Below are positions 1 through 8,964 of a stretch of DNA of 64,000 nt, piece after piece. The translations under genes were made by a program, and so were the position numbers. Numbering within the stretch: the stretch's first letter is position 1; each line of letters begins with the position of its first letter. A model generated the notes under the pieces. It saw nothing but the letters and a program-made list of their open reading frames with translations. It did no database searches and was not told where the DNA came from. Source of the stretch: Herbaspirillum chlorophenolicum (GTDB lineage Bacteria > Pseudomonadota > Gammaproteobacteria > Burkholderiales > Burkholderiaceae_D); the NCBI RefSeq assembly GCF_001189955.1, contig NZ_LFLT01000014.1, positions 1 to 64,000 on the forward strand, given 5' to 3'.

Positions 1-1082
1 TATTGGTTGTAAAAATTGCTGGCGAGGTACTCGCGCCGCACATGCATGGCGAGCACCGAGACGATGGCCGATGCCGGCAGCGCCAGCAGCACGCCGACGA
101 AACCGAACAACTGGCCAAACGCCAGCAAGGCAAAAATGACGACCAGGGGATGCAGGCCGATGCGTTCACCGACCAGTTTGGGCGTCAGGATAAAACTTTC
201 CAGTACCTGGCCGATGCCGTAGATCAGCGCTACCCACAGCAGTCCGCTGGCGCCGTCGAATTGCAGGATGGCGGCCAGTATCGCCAGCACCAGGCCCAGG
301 CCGAAACCGACGTAGGGAATGAAGACCAGGATGCCGGTCAGTACGCCGACCGGCAGGGCGCTATCGAAGCCGGCGACCGTCAGCGCCACCGAATAGTAGA
401 TCGCCAGCGTCAGCATCACCAGCAATTGGCCGCGCAGGTACTGGCCCAGCAGGTCGTCCACTTCGGTGGCCATGAGGTTGATGCGCGGCGCCCAGCGGCG
501 CGGGATCATGGTCTGCACGCGCTTGATGAAGGGATGCCAGTCTTGCAGCAAGTAGAACAGCACCATCGGCACGAACAGCAGGTTGGCTGCCCAGGCCAGC
601 AGTGCCGTGCCGCCCGCGCGCGCCGAGGACAGCACGGAAGTCCACATTTCATCGCTGCTGGTGCTGATCTGCTGGGTCAGCAAGGCCTTGATGCCGGCCA
701 TATCCAGGCGTACGTCGATGCCCAATTGATGCAGCCGCGGCGACACGATGGCGTTGAGCTTATCCAGCAATGGCGGTATTTGCGCCTGCAACTGCGGAAT
801 CTGGCGCAGCACCAGCGGCACGACGATCAGCACCAGCGCCAGCACGGCCAATATCAGCAGCGAAATCATGATGGCCACGGCCACGAAACGCGGCATGCGG
901 ACCGGACCGATACGGCGGCTGGCGATCCAGTCCACGCCCGGATTGAGCGCGTAACCGATGATGCCGGCGGCAATGAATGGCGACAGCATGGGCCCGAGCG
1001 CGGCCAGCAGGGCCAACAGCAGGATTCCGACGATCAGCCACACCAGATTTTGTTTTTGCTCTTCGGATAAAGAAAAAGGCAT
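1..1082 (-). CDS. AI-2E family transporter (PerM-like permease), 3' end cut by window edge
   Basis: An open frame runs leftward from an ATG at 1082 to the window edge, about 360 codons. The translation begins [19 protein letters not shown] and is strongly hydrophobic, with a first membrane span at about residues 12-30, several more in the middle, and a late cluster including the stretch [19 protein letters not shown]. The order of helices, the [16 protein letters not shown] segment and the [18 protein letters not shown] segment are typical of AI-2E/PerM family inner-membrane permeases. These families are usually about 350-370 residues, so only the last few codons, or just the stop, are missing. 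It is divergent from purM, a common betaproteobacterial arrangement. The real substrate of most family members is unknown, so export of AI-2 should not be assumed. Confidence 0.88.
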   Translation of the reverse strand, partial: MPFSLSEEQKQNLVWLIVGILLLALLAALGPMLSPFIAAGIIGYALNPGVDWIASRRIGPVRMPRFVAVAIMISLLILAVLALVLIVVPLVLRQIPQLQAQIPPLLDKLNAIVSPRLHQLGIDVRLDMAGIKALLTQQISTSSDEMWTSVLSSARAGGTALLAWAANLLFVPMVLFYLLQDWHPFIKRVQTMIPRRWAPRINLMATEVDDLLGQYLRGQLLVMLTLAIYYSVALTVAGFDSALPVGVLTGILVFIPYVGFGLGLVLAILAAILQFDGASGLLWVALIYGIGQVLESFILTPKLVGERIGLHPLVVIFALLAFGQLFGFVGVLLALPASAIVSVLAMHVRREYLASNFYNQ

Positions 1083-1109
1083 GGAATCGGGGTTTGGGGG
1101 TGTCGGTTT

Positions 1110-1118
1110 TGTTAAAAT
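1110..1118 (+). promoter_or_regulatory. Candidate extended -10 promoter for purM
   Basis: TG, one base, then TAAAAT forms an extended -10 about 65 bases before the purM start. No good -35 is visible at 17 bases, which is usual for extended -10 promoters. This is motif-level inference only. Confidence 0.35.
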
Positions 1119-1183
1119 CACGGTTTGGCAGGGTTTCTTACCCTGAATCTTCTTATTTTACCGTCTTCACTGGCAATATCATC

Positions 1184-2227
1184 ATGACTTCATCATCCAA
1201 TGTCTCCCTTTCTTACCGTGACGCTGGCGTCGACATCGATGCCGGCGACGCCCTGGTTGAGGCAATCAAGCCTTTTGCCAAGCGAACCACCCGCGAAGGC
1301 GTGCTGGGCGGCATTGGCGGTTTCGGCGCCCTGTTCGAGATCAGCAAGAAGTACAAGGAGCCGGTGCTGGTATCCGGTACCGACGGCGTGGGCACCAAGC
1401 TGAAGCTGGCTTTCCATCTTAACAAGCATGATACGGTCGGTATCGACCTGGTTGCCATGAGTGTCAACGACATCCTGGTGCAGGGCGCCGAGCCGCTGTT
1501 CTTCCTCGATTACTTTGCCTGCGGCAAGCTGGACGTACCTTCGGCCACCGATGTCATCAAGGGCATCGCCGCCGGTTGCGAACAGGCCGGCTGCGCCCTG
1601 ATCGGCGGCGAAACCGCTGAAATGCCCAGCATGTACCCCGACGGCGAGTACGACCTGGCCGGTTTTGCGGTCGGCGCGGTGGAAAAGTCCAAGATCATCG
1701 ACGGCACCAAGATCGCCCCCGGCGACGTGGTGCTGGGCCTGGCCTCTTCGGGCGCGCATTCCAACGGCTATTCGCTGGTGCGCAAGATCCTGGAAGTAGC
1801 CAAGCCCGACCTGAACGCCGACTTCCACGGCCGCAAGCTGGCCGATGTGCTGATGGCGCCGACCCGCATCTACGTCAAGCCGTTGCTGGCGCTGATGGAA
1901 AAGCTGGAGGTCAAGGGCATGGTCCACATCACCGGCGGTGGCCTGGTGGAAAACATCCCGCGCGTATTGCAGGACAACCTGACCGCAGTGCTGGACGCCA
2001 AGTCCTGGACCATGCCGCCGCTGTTCACCTGGCTGCAGCAGCACGGCGGTGTGGCGGATGCCGAGATGCACCGCGTCTTCAACTGCGGTATCGGCATGAC
2101 CGTGATCGTCTCCAAGGAAAACGCGGACGCTGCCGAAGCACACCTGAAGGCTGCCGGCGAGACCGTGTTCCGCATCGGCCAGATCCGCGCCCGCGCTGAA
2201 GGCGAAGCGCAGACGATTGTTGTCTAA
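1184..2227 (+). CDS. purM: Phosphoribosylformylglycinamidine cyclo-ligase (AIR synthetase)
   Basis: PurM closes the imidazole ring of FGAM with ATP to give AIR, the fifth step of cytosolic purine synthesis. The 347-residue product (E. coli has 345) starts [20 protein letters not shown]. It carries the family signatures [13 protein letters not shown] near residue 65, [11 protein letters not shown] near 145, [13 protein letters not shown] near 190 and [12 protein letters not shown] near 250. The frame is open further upstream, but the ATG at 1184 is the start that matches the conserved N-terminus. It stands alone, divergent from the AI-2E permease gene and followed by a strong terminator. The other purine genes in the window (purC, purE, purK, purB) are far away. 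Confidence 0.98.
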   Translation: MTSSSNVSLSYRDAGVDIDAGDALVEAIKPFAKRTTREGVLGGIGGFGALFEISKKYKEPVLVSGTDGVGTKLKLAFHLNKHDTVGIDLVAMSVNDILVQGAEPLFFLDYFACGKLDVPSATDVIKGIAAGCEQAGCALIGGETAEMPSMYPDGEYDLAGFAVGAVEKSKIIDGTKIAPGDVVLGLASSGAHSNGYSLVRKILEVAKPDLNADFHGRKLADVLMAPTRIYVKPLLALMEKLEVKGMVHITGGGLVENIPRVLQDNLTAVLDAKSWTMPPLFTWLQQHGGVADAEMHRVFNCGIGMTVIVSKENADAAEAHLKAAGETVFRIGQIRARAEGEAQTIVV

Positions 2228-2267
2228 AAGGAAAATTCTCACCCTGTCTTTGGCGGGGTGGGGAAGA

Positions 2268-2307
2268 TAAAAATGGCTGCGATAGCGATATCGCAGCCAT
2301 TTTTTAT
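2268..2307. terminator. Bidirectional rho-independent terminator after purM
   Basis: A perfect 12-bp stem (2273-2284 with 2289-2300) with a GCGA loop is followed by a T-run and preceded by an A-run. It can therefore end both purM and the convergent Anbu gene. Confidence 0.9.
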
Positions 2308-2331
2308 TGCAAAAGAGAAAGTATCTCGGAC

Positions 2332-3210
2332 TTAATGGGCTTGTTCCGAATTGCCATCCTGATGCGCCAGGATCTGGCGCGGCATGGTCGGTGCATTGTG
2401 CGCGATATTGGATGGCGGCGGCACGCGTACCGGCTCGCTGTGGTCGGACGATGAAGACAGCACATTGAGCGTGGCTTCCGGCGCCGCGTCCCAGACCGGG
2501 TCGTCGATGGCTTCGAACACGCGTTTCAGTTGCGCGCCCCAGCTGCGGCGGATCATCTGGAAATACTGGTTTTGCTCGTCAATCGTCACAAAACGGGTCA
2601 CGGCCAGTTCGTCGCTGTTGTAGAGCAGCAGGTCCAGCGGCAGGCCGACCGAGATATTGGACTTCAGTGTCGAGTCCATGGAAATCAGGGCGCACTTGGC
2701 AGCCTCGTCCAGTGTGGTTGTGGGCGTGACCACGCGGTCGATGATGGGTTTGCCGTATTTGGCTTCGCCGATCTGGAAATAGGTGTTTTCGTCGTGCGAC
2801 TCGATAAAGTTGCCAGCCGAATACATCTGGAACAGGCGGCAACGCTCGCCCTTGATCTGGCCGCCGAAGATGATGGAAACGTTGAAGTCGATGCCGAACT
2901 TGCCCAACTCGGCGGCTTCGCGGTCATGCACCGCGCGGATGGCGTCGCCCAGAATCTGGGCGGCTTCATACATGGACGTGGCGGTCCAGATACTGCGCCC
3001 TTCGGCGTTGGTGCGTTCGCTCAGCATCTGGCGGATCGACTGCGAAATCGAGAGATTGCCCGCAGTCATCAAAACCATGACGCGATCGCCCGGATTCTCG
3101 TAAACACTCATTTTGCGGAAAGTGCCGATATGGTCGACCCCCGCATTGGTTCGCGAATCGGAGAGAAATACCAGGCCGCTGTTCAGGCGCATGGCAACGC
3201 AATAGGTCAT
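2332..3210 (-). CDS. Anbu-type proteasome-like peptidase (ancestral beta subunit)
   Basis: Anbu proteins are Ntn-hydrolase relatives of proteasome beta subunits that assemble into open rings; their physiological substrates are unknown. The 292-residue product starts MTYCVAMRLNSGLVFLSDSR. Removal of Met1 would expose Thr2 as the N-terminal nucleophile. Asp18 and Lys33 sit where the proteasomal Asp17 and Lys33 belong, so the catalytic set looks intact. The conserved core ends near residue 245; the last 45 residues are Pro/Ser-rich and not conserved in appearance. The ATG at 3210 has only a weak Shine-Dalgarno, but processing at Thr2 fixes the start. It lies downstream of the alpha-E and ATP-grasp genes on the same strand, the partners usually found with Anbu. 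Family assignment is strong; the role is unproven. Confidence 0.93.
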   Translation of the reverse strand: MTYCVAMRLNSGLVFLSDSRTNAGVDHIGTFRKMSVYENPGDRVMVLMTAGNLSISQSIRQMLSERTNAEGRSIWTATSMYEAAQILGDAIRAVHDREAAELGKFGIDFNVSIIFGGQIKGERCRLFQMYSAGNFIESHDENTYFQIGEAKYGKPIIDRVVTPTTTLDEAAKCALISMDSTLKSNISVGLPLDLLLYNSDELAVTRFVTIDEQNQYFQMIRRSWGAQLKRVFEAIDDPVWDAAPEATLNVLSSSSDHSEPVRVPPPSNIAHNAPTMPRQILAHQDGNSEQAH

Positions 3211-3250
3211 GATGTGATCTGAAAATGTAAAAACCGGATTTTACAGGAAG

Positions 3251-3277
3251 CCTTGTCCACGAAAGTTGCGGACAAGG
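3251..3277. repeat. 8-bp inverted repeat between Anbu and alpha-E genes
   Basis: A perfect inverted repeat (3251-3258 with 3270-3277, 11-base loop) lies in the 143-bp gap between the alpha-E stop and the Anbu start. On the minus strand no strong U-run follows directly. It may be an attenuator, a processing hairpin or an operator; the sequence alone cannot decide. Confidence 0.45.
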
Positions 3278-3353
3278 ACTTCTGTCGCCGTGTGCCTACA
3301 TTAACGGCGCAATTCAGAATTTTCTTAGGCAGTGGCGATGATTTTTTGAATAT

Positions 3354-4346
3354 TCATGCTGCCAAAGGAACAAGGAAATCCCGGCTGACCCGGTTGCCTA
3401 GTTCGAAGATGCGCTCCAGAAATACCGTCAGGTAATCGTGCAGCCCGGCGTCGAGCACCTCCTCGATGCGCGCGAACTTGAGGTCGGCGTGCAGCTTGCC
3501 GGCGAAGCGTTCGGTATCGGCCGAGACGTCGTTGTGCACGTTCTTCAGGTTGGACAGCACGTGGCCCATGCAGGCCAGGAGCGAACGCGGCATGTCGGCG
3601 CGCAGGATCAGCAATTCCGCCACCCGCTCGGGCGTGATGACGTCGCGGTAGACCTTGCGGTAGATCTCGAAGCCGGACACCGAGCGCAGGATCGCGGCCC
3701 AATAGTAGAAGTCGATCTGGCCGTCGCCTTCCTCGCCCGATTGCGACTGCGATTGGGATTGGCCGTTCTGCTTTTGCGACTGGCTTTCCTTGGCGCCGTG
3801 GAACTTGACGTCGATGATGCGCGCAGTATTGTCGGCGCGCTCCAGGAAGGTGCCCAGGCGGATGAAGTGAAAGGCCTCGTCCTTCAGCATGGTGCCGATG
3901 GTGACGCCGCGCGAGAGGTGCGAGCGGTGCTTGACCCATTCGAAGAAATCGCTCGGGTTCTGCTCCAGCGCGTTGGTCTGCAGGTAGGACTGCATCTTGA
4001 TCCAGGTGGCGTTCTGGATTTCCCAGGCTTCGGTAGTCAGCGCGCCGCGCACCGCGCGCGCGTTCTCGCGTGCCTGGCGCAGGCAGGAGGCAATCGATGA
4101 AGGGTTGTTCGGATCGCGCACCATGAAGTCGATCACATCCCTCTGCGTGAGCTTGTCGTACTTCTGGTTGTAGCCGTAGAGCAGCTCGGAAATGCCGAGC
4201 ACGGCGCGCCAGCCTTGCTCGGCGTCGTCGGTCGATTGCGGCAGCAGCGCGGTTTGCACATGCACGTCGAGCATGCGCGCGGTGTTTTCGGCGCGCTCGG
4301 TGTAGCGGGCCATCCAGAACAGGTGATCGGCAGTACGGCTGAGCAT
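3354..4346 (-). CDS. Alpha-E domain-containing protein (COG2307)
   Basis: A 330-residue, all-helical alpha-E family protein, recognised by the N-terminus LSRTADHLFWMARYTERAEN and the downstream TTEAWEIQNATW and FLERADNTARIIDV segments. No enzyme activity is established for the family; it is nearly always encoded next to circularly permuted ATP-grasp proteins and is thought to work with them. The ATG at 4346 comes one base after the ATP-grasp stop (TAA-G-ATG), so the pair is translationally coupled. A low-complexity Ser/Gln stretch at about residues 185-205 interrupts the helical domain and is absent from the alpha-E half of the fusion at 12454-14958. Confidence 0.92.
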   Translation of the reverse strand: MLSRTADHLFWMARYTERAENTARMLDVHVQTALLPQSTDDAEQGWRAVLGISELLYGYNQKYDKLTQRDVIDFMVRDPNNPSSIASCLRQARENARAVRGALTTEAWEIQNATWIKMQSYLQTNALEQNPSDFFEWVKHRSHLSRGVTIGTMLKDEAFHFIRLGTFLERADNTARIIDVKFHGAKESQSQKQNGQSQSQSQSGEEGDGQIDFYYWAAILRSVSGFEIYRKVYRDVITPERVAELLILRADMPRSLLACMGHVLSNLKNVHNDVSADTERFAGKLHADLKFARIEEVLDAGLHDYLTVFLERIFELGNRVSRDFLVPLAA

Positions 4347-4347
4347 C

Positions 4348-5775
4348 TTATTTCTCCAGAATCCAGGTGTCCTTGGTGCCGCCGCCTTGCGACGAGTTCA
4401 CCACCAGCGAGCCTTCCTTCAGCGCCACGCGCGTCAGGCCGCCCTTGACCATCGTCACGCTCTTGCCGGACAGCACGAACGGGCGCAGGTCGAGGTGGCG
4501 CGGCGCGATGCCGGCCTCGACATAGGTCGGGCACACCGACAGCGCCAGCGTGGGCTGGGCGATGTAGCCGTCGGGTTTGGCGATGACGCGGGCGCGGAAG
4601 TCCTCGATCTCCTGTTTGGTCGAGGCCGGGCCGACCAGCATGCCGTAGCCGCCCGCGCCGTGCACTTCCTTGACCACCAGCTTGTCGAGGTTGGCCAGCG
4701 TGTAGTCGAGGTCTTCCTTCTTGCGGCACTGGTAGGTCGGCACGTTGTTGAGGATGGGTTCTTCCGAGAGGTAGAAACGCACCATGTCCGGCACATACGG
4801 ATAAATCGATTTGTCGTCGGCCACGCCGGTGCCGATGGCGTTGGTCAGCGTCACCTTGCCGGCGCGGTAGGCTTGCAGCAGGCCCGGTACGCCCAGCGCC
4901 GAATCGGGGCGGAACGCCAGCGGATCGAGGAAGTCGTCGTCGATGCGGCGGTAGATTACGTCCACCCGCTTGGGGCCGCGCGTGGTGCGCATGTAGACCA
5001 CGTTGTCCTTGACGAACAGGTCCTGGCCCTCGACCAGCTCCACACCCATCTGCTGGGCCAGGAAGGCGTGCTCGAAGTAGGCCGAGTTGTACATGCCCGG
5101 GGTCATCACCACCACCACCGGATCGGTCACGCCGGCCGGCGCCACCGAACGCAGGTTGTCCAGCAGCAGGTCGGGGTAATGGTCGACCGGGGCGATCTTG
5201 TGCTGCGTGAACAGGTCGGGGAACAGCCGCATCATCATCTTGCGGTTTTCCAGCATGTACGACACGCCGGAGGGTACGCGCAGGTTGTCTTCCAGCACGT
5301 AGAACTCGCCTTCGCCGGCGCGCACGATATCGACGCCGGCGATGTGCGCGTAGATGTCGTTGACCACGTTGACGTCCTGCATCTCGCGGCGGTATTGCGC
5401 ATTCTGGAAGATCTGCTCGGGCGGGATGATGCCGGCCTTGACGATCTTCTGCTCGTGGTAGATGTCGTGGATGAACATGTTCAGCGTCTTGACGCGCTGC
5501 ACGAGACCGGCTTCCAGCTTGGCCCATTCGGCCTTGTGGATGATGCGCGGGATGATGTCGAAGGGGATCAGTCGCTCGGTGCCGGCGTCGTTGCCGTAGA
5601 CCGCGAAGGTGATGCCGACGCGGCGGAAGATCAGGTCGGACTCGGCACGTTTGCGGGCGATGGTTTCTGCCGACTGCGCTGAAAGCCAATTGGCGAATTC
5701 GGCGTAGTGCTGGCGCACTTGCGGGTTGTCGCTTGCGGCGCTCCCCGAATACATCTCATCGAAAAAATGTGCCAT
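4348..5775 (-). CDS. Circularly permuted ATP-grasp type 2 family protein (COG2308), putative amide ligase
   Basis: A 475-residue COG2308 protein, first gene of the minus-strand locus with alpha-E and Anbu. ATP-grasp enzymes activate a carboxylate with ATP and join it to an amine; the substrate of this branch is unknown. Visible motifs are YVLEDNLRVPSGVSYMLENR near residues 160-180, MTPGMYNSAYFEHAFLA near 225-240, RRIDDDFLDPLAFRPDSAL near 275-295, a lysine plus glycine-rich loop VVKEVHGAGGYGMLVGP near 365-385, and a C-terminal GGGTKDTWILEK. The nucleotide-binding and acidic elements look intact, unlike those of the paralogous half of the gene at 12454-14958. The start ATG at 5775 gives the usual family length. 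Confidence 0.93.
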   Translation of the reverse strand: MAHFFDEMYSGSAASDNPQVRQHYAEFANWLSAQSAETIARKRAESDLIFRRVGITFAVYGNDAGTERLIPFDIIPRIIHKAEWAKLEAGLVQRVKTLNMFIHDIYHEQKIVKAGIIPPEQIFQNAQYRREMQDVNVVNDIYAHIAGVDIVRAGEGEFYVLEDNLRVPSGVSYMLENRKMMMRLFPDLFTQHKIAPVDHYPDLLLDNLRSVAPAGVTDPVVVVMTPGMYNSAYFEHAFLAQQMGVELVEGQDLFVKDNVVYMRTTRGPKRVDVIYRRIDDDFLDPLAFRPDSALGVPGLLQAYRAGKVTLTNAIGTGVADDKSIYPYVPDMVRFYLSEEPILNNVPTYQCRKKEDLDYTLANLDKLVVKEVHGAGGYGMLVGPASTKQEIEDFRARVIAKPDGYIAQPTLALSVCPTYVEAGIAPRHLDLRPFVLSGKSVTMVKGGLTRVALKEGSLVVNSSQGGGTKDTWILEK

Positions 5776-6067
5776 AAATTTGATTCGTTTTCCTGGTGTA
5801 AACAGGAACTTTTCTAAGTTGAATTTGACGAAAAATGAGGCGTGGAGATCTGCTGCAAATGCGCGCGCTTGCTAGCGTGTGCTCGATAAGCCTATCAGAG
5901 GCATATGGTTTTGGACAGTGGAAAATTTCATGGTTTTTATCTTTGCTCCTGATCTGTTTTTCCTTCTTGCACAGGTTCGAAAATACTGAACAGGCAGGCC
6001 CCGTTCCATCGATGGAAGTGCCCGGATGAAACGGGATGCACAGCGGAAAACGGCCGTTGCGCCTGGT

Positions 6068-6505
6068 TCAGTTCCACGGCGTGGGCGGCGGCACGGCACA
6101 CGGCGGCGGCATGTCGATGGTCTTGAAATCGGCCGGACTGACGATTTCCAGATATTCCATATCGGGCGAATAGTCGAACAGGAAATGCACGATGCCGGGC
6201 CGCTGGTGCACGCAGTCGCCGGCCTTCACCAGCGTCACCTGGTCTTCGTACATGAAGCGCGCCCAGCCCTTCAACATGATGACGATGTGGAAATTCGCCT
6301 CGTGCCGGTGCCACCCCGTGCCTTCTTCCGGCGCCATGTTGGCCTTGACCAGCTGCGCGACCACTTGCCCGCCCGTGGCTGCGGCGATGCCGAGGTCGCG
6401 GTAGAGAAAAAAGTCGCGCAGCCCTCCCGTTTCATAAGGCGTGTCGCCCTCGCATACATGCGAGAACGTGTTCCTTGCCAATACGCTTTCAGCTACCGTG
6501 TTCAT
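6068..6505 (-). CDS. Cupin domain protein
   Basis: A 145-residue single-domain cupin beginning MNTVAESVLARN. The first cupin motif is seen in GTGWHRHEANFHIVIMLKG and the second in VHQRPGIVHFLFD, giving His and Glu residues able to bind a metal. The ATG at 6505 is chosen because AAAGGAC lies a suitable distance upstream; a start ten codons earlier lacks this. Such small cupins include dioxygenases, isomerases and sensors, so the substrate cannot be told. It is followed 72 bases earlier on the map by the GST-like gene reading the same way but probably transcribed apart. Confidence 0.8.
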   Translation of the reverse strand: MNTVAESVLARNTFSHVCEGDTPYETGGLRDFFLYRDLGIAAATGGQVVAQLVKANMAPEEGTGWHRHEANFHIVIMLKGWARFMYEDQVTLVKAGDCVHQRPGIVHFLFDYSPDMEYLEIVSPADFKTIDMPPPCAVPPPTPWN

Positions 6506-6607
6506 CACATCCGTCCTTTCTGCGGCGTCCCGCATTTGGCTTGCGATAAAAATAGCTGCGGCGGCTGCCGCACCTGCGGACGCGTTCGCTGAAAAATCGA
6601 ATGCGTC

Positions 6608-7264
6608 CTAAAACTCCACATCCAGCTCATCAATATCTTCCGGCTCCTTCTTCGCGGCAGTGATCCATTCCTGCATCTCGGGCATGGCCATGATGCGCTT
6701 GCCGTAGGCCGAGCACACCGGATCCAGCTTGACGTCGTAGGTGACGAAGCGCGTGACCACCGGCGCATACATGGCGTCGGCCATGGTGCGCTGCTCGCCG
6801 AACAGGAAAGGGCCGCCGTACTTGGCCAGGCATTCCTTCCAGATGGTGGTGATGCGGTGGATGTCGGCTTCGGCGCGCGACCATACCTTGAAGTTGGGGA
6901 AGTGCGCCTTGAGGTTCATCGGCAATGCGGCGCGCAATGCCGAGAAGCCCGAATGCATTTCGCCGCATACCGCGCGGCAGTGCGCGCGCGCCGCCTGGTC
7001 GGCCGGCAGCAGCAAGGCCCTGGGACGGATTTCGTTGAGGTATTCGGCGATGGCCAGGGTGTCCCATACCAGCACGCTGCCGTGCTTGAGGCTGGGTACC
7101 AGGATGGAAGAAGACAGCAGCAGGATCTCTGCACGCGCCGTCGGATCGTCCGGCGGCACGATGTCTTCCTCGAAAGGCAGCCCGGCGAACTTGACCAGGA
7201 GCCAGCCGCGTAAGGACCAGGAAGAGTAGTTCTTGCTGGTGATGCGCAAAGTCGTCTTAGGCAT
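6608..7264 (-). CDS. Glutathione S-transferase family protein
   Basis: A 218-residue GST-fold protein. The thioredoxin-like N-terminal domain shows the Ser-rich glutathione-site segment KNYSSWSLRGWLLVKFAG, then VPSLKHGSVLVWDTLAIAEYL, where the cis-proline and the SxAI-type motif are expected. The helical C-terminal domain carries PFLFGEQRTMADAMYAPVVTR, a standard N-capping box. A good ribosome-binding site (AAAGGAC) precedes the ATG at 7264. The substrate is unknown; a stress or detoxification role is a family-level inference. Confidence 0.87.
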   Translation of the reverse strand: MPKTTLRITSKNYSSWSLRGWLLVKFAGLPFEEDIVPPDDPTARAEILLLSSSILVPSLKHGSVLVWDTLAIAEYLNEIRPRALLLPADQAARAHCRAVCGEMHSGFSALRAALPMNLKAHFPNFKVWSRAEADIHRITTIWKECLAKYGGPFLFGEQRTMADAMYAPVVTRFVTYDVKLDPVCSAYGKRIMAMPEMQEWITAAKKEPEDIDELDVEF

Positions 7265-7573
7265 GTCAGTCCTTTATCTGTTTTCTCGCAATGTTGACTT
7301 TGGGCACGTCGTCGCCGCGCGAGTACGCTGGCGCAGGCACGACATCGTTGCCGCCCTGGTCCCGCGTCTGCTCAATCGGGATGGAAAGCGGTAGCTGGGG
7401 GACATGCTTGCAAAGCGCGTGCCAGCTTGCGGATTTGTCGCTGCCAACGGTTGACAAAAAATGTCGTGATGACGGCGTGCGGGCCGCATCGGGAAAGGTA
7501 TCAGTGGCATGCATATTGCATCGCAAGGAGGACTGCGAGCGAACAATATAAGAGACAGAAGGGCGGCGTCCTC
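7265..7573. other. Intergenic region between divergent GST and phaZ genes
   Basis: About 309 bases with no convincing gene. A TTGACA hexamer sits at 7451-7456 but has no matching -10 at the normal spacing. Promoters for both flanking genes should lie here; I could not place them. An 86-codon minus frame (7266-7526) has no family features. Confidence 0.6.
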
Positions 7574-8800
7574 ATGATCAATACCTATCAGCTCTACCAG
7601 CAATATGCAGACGCCACCGATCCCCTGCGGGCTTCCGCCAGGATGATGGCGCCCGTGTTCGGGGTTGAATGGCCGGGTTTGCCGGTGCATCCCGTCATGC
7701 GCAAGCTGGCGTCGGCCTGCGAGGTGTTCGCGCGCACCCAGCTCACCCACGCCCGCCCGGATTTCGAGATCAATAGCGTTGAGGATGGCGGATGCACGGT
7801 TTCGGTGCATGAAGAGGTCGTCGCCGGCACACCCTTTTGCAGCCTGCTGCGTTTTCGCAAGGAAACGTCGGATGCCCAGCCCAAGGTGCTGGTGGTGGCG
7901 CCCATGTCCGGCCACTTCGCCACCTTGCTGCGCGGTACGGTCAAGACCCTGTTGCGCCATCATGATGTCTACATTACCGATTGGCACAATGCGCGCGATA
8001 TTCCGGCCGGGCATGGTAAGTTCGGCCTGGATGAATACGTTTCCCATGTCATCTCCTTTCTCGAGATCCTCGGGTCGGGTACCCATCTGCTGGCGGTTTG
8101 CCAGCCCACCGTCGCTGCGCTGACGGCGGCCGCCGTGATGGCCGACGACGGAAATCCGGCGCAGCCGCGCACCATGACGCTGATGGCCGGCCCGCTCGAT
8201 ACCCGGGTCAATCCCACCACCGTTAATGCGCTGGCCAAGAGCAAGCCGATCGAATGGTTCGAAAAGAACATGATCAGCACCGTGCCGGCCCGTCATCCTG
8301 GCGGCGGGAGGCGCGTGTATCCGGGCTTCATGCAACTGGCGGCGTTCATGAACATGAACCTGAACCGCCACGTTGACGCTTTCCGCAACCTGTACCACCA
8401 CCTGGCCGAAGGGGAGGATGAAAAAGCGTCGCAGATCAAGACCTTCTATGAAGAATACTTCGCCATGTCGGACCTGCCTGCCGAGTTTTACCTGGAGACT
8501 GTGCAGATGGTGTTCCAGGAGCATGCGCTCCCGCTGGGTACCTTGCAATACCAGGGACGCGACGTGAATCCGCGCGCCATCCGCCGCACTGCGCTATTCA
8601 CCATCGAGGGCGAGAAGGACGACATCTGCGCCGTCGGCCAGACTGTCGCCGCACAGGAAATGTGCAGCAGCATCCGGCCTTACATGCGCTTGCACCACGT
8701 TCAGACGGCGGTGGGGCATTACGGCGTTTTCAACGGCCGCCGCTGGGAAAACGAAATCTATCCACGCCTGCGGGATTTCATTAATATGCATCACAGGTAG
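7574..8800 (+). CDS. phaZ: Intracellular polyhydroxyalkanoate depolymerase
   Basis: A 408-residue PhaZ of the Ralstonia/Herbaspirillum intracellular type, which mobilises stored polyhydroxybutyrate granules in the cytoplasm. It starts MINTYQLYQQYADATDPLRA. The lipase-box-like segment AVCQPTVAAL places the nucleophilic Cys at residue 176, the hallmark replacing Ser in this class; later EGEKDDICAVGQT and VGHYGVFNGRRW provide the expected Asp and His. The frame continues upstream, but the ATG at 7574 fits the conserved N-terminus. It lies between the two amidoligase-type loci, with no obvious functional tie to them. Confidence 0.95.
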   Translation: MINTYQLYQQYADATDPLRASARMMAPVFGVEWPGLPVHPVMRKLASACEVFARTQLTHARPDFEINSVEDGGCTVSVHEEVVAGTPFCSLLRFRKETSDAQPKVLVVAPMSGHFATLLRGTVKTLLRHHDVYITDWHNARDIPAGHGKFGLDEYVSHVISFLEILGSGTHLLAVCQPTVAALTAAAVMADDGNPAQPRTMTLMAGPLDTRVNPTTVNALAKSKPIEWFEKNMISTVPARHPGGGRRVYPGFMQLAAFMNMNLNRHVDAFRNLYHHLAEGEDEKASQIKTFYEEYFAMSDLPAEFYLETVQMVFQEHALPLGTLQYQGRDVNPRAIRRTALFTIEGEKDDICAVGQTVAAQEMCSSIRPYMRLHHVQTAVGHYGVFNGRRWENEIYPRLRDFINMHHR

Positions 8801-8964
8801 GTACGGCGGCGTAGTCGCAGTTCCAAGGGAAGGGTTCTAAGAATAATTCGATATGAATATCCATCAGTTCGCCCATCTTCAGCAACAGGCAGGCATATAG
8901 GTGCGGATGGCGGATAGGCATATCACTACAGGTATTTACCATTTGCTCGCCGTAAAGGATCTCC

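Noticed and set aside
3-1070. 355-codon plus-strand open frame
   Set aside because: It is antisense to the AI-2E permease; the translation is Gln/His/Arg-rich without any domain, a typical shadow of GC-rich coding DNA.
1083-1183. Purine riboswitch before purM
   Set aside because: The leader is only about 60 bases and has no three-way junction features.
4387-5682. 431-codon plus-strand open frame
   Set aside because: Antisense to the ATP-grasp gene; Val/Gly/His-rich shadow translation.
7266-7526. 86-codon minus frame between GST and phaZ
   Set aside because: No ribosome site or family features; it occupies the expected promoter region of two divergent genes.
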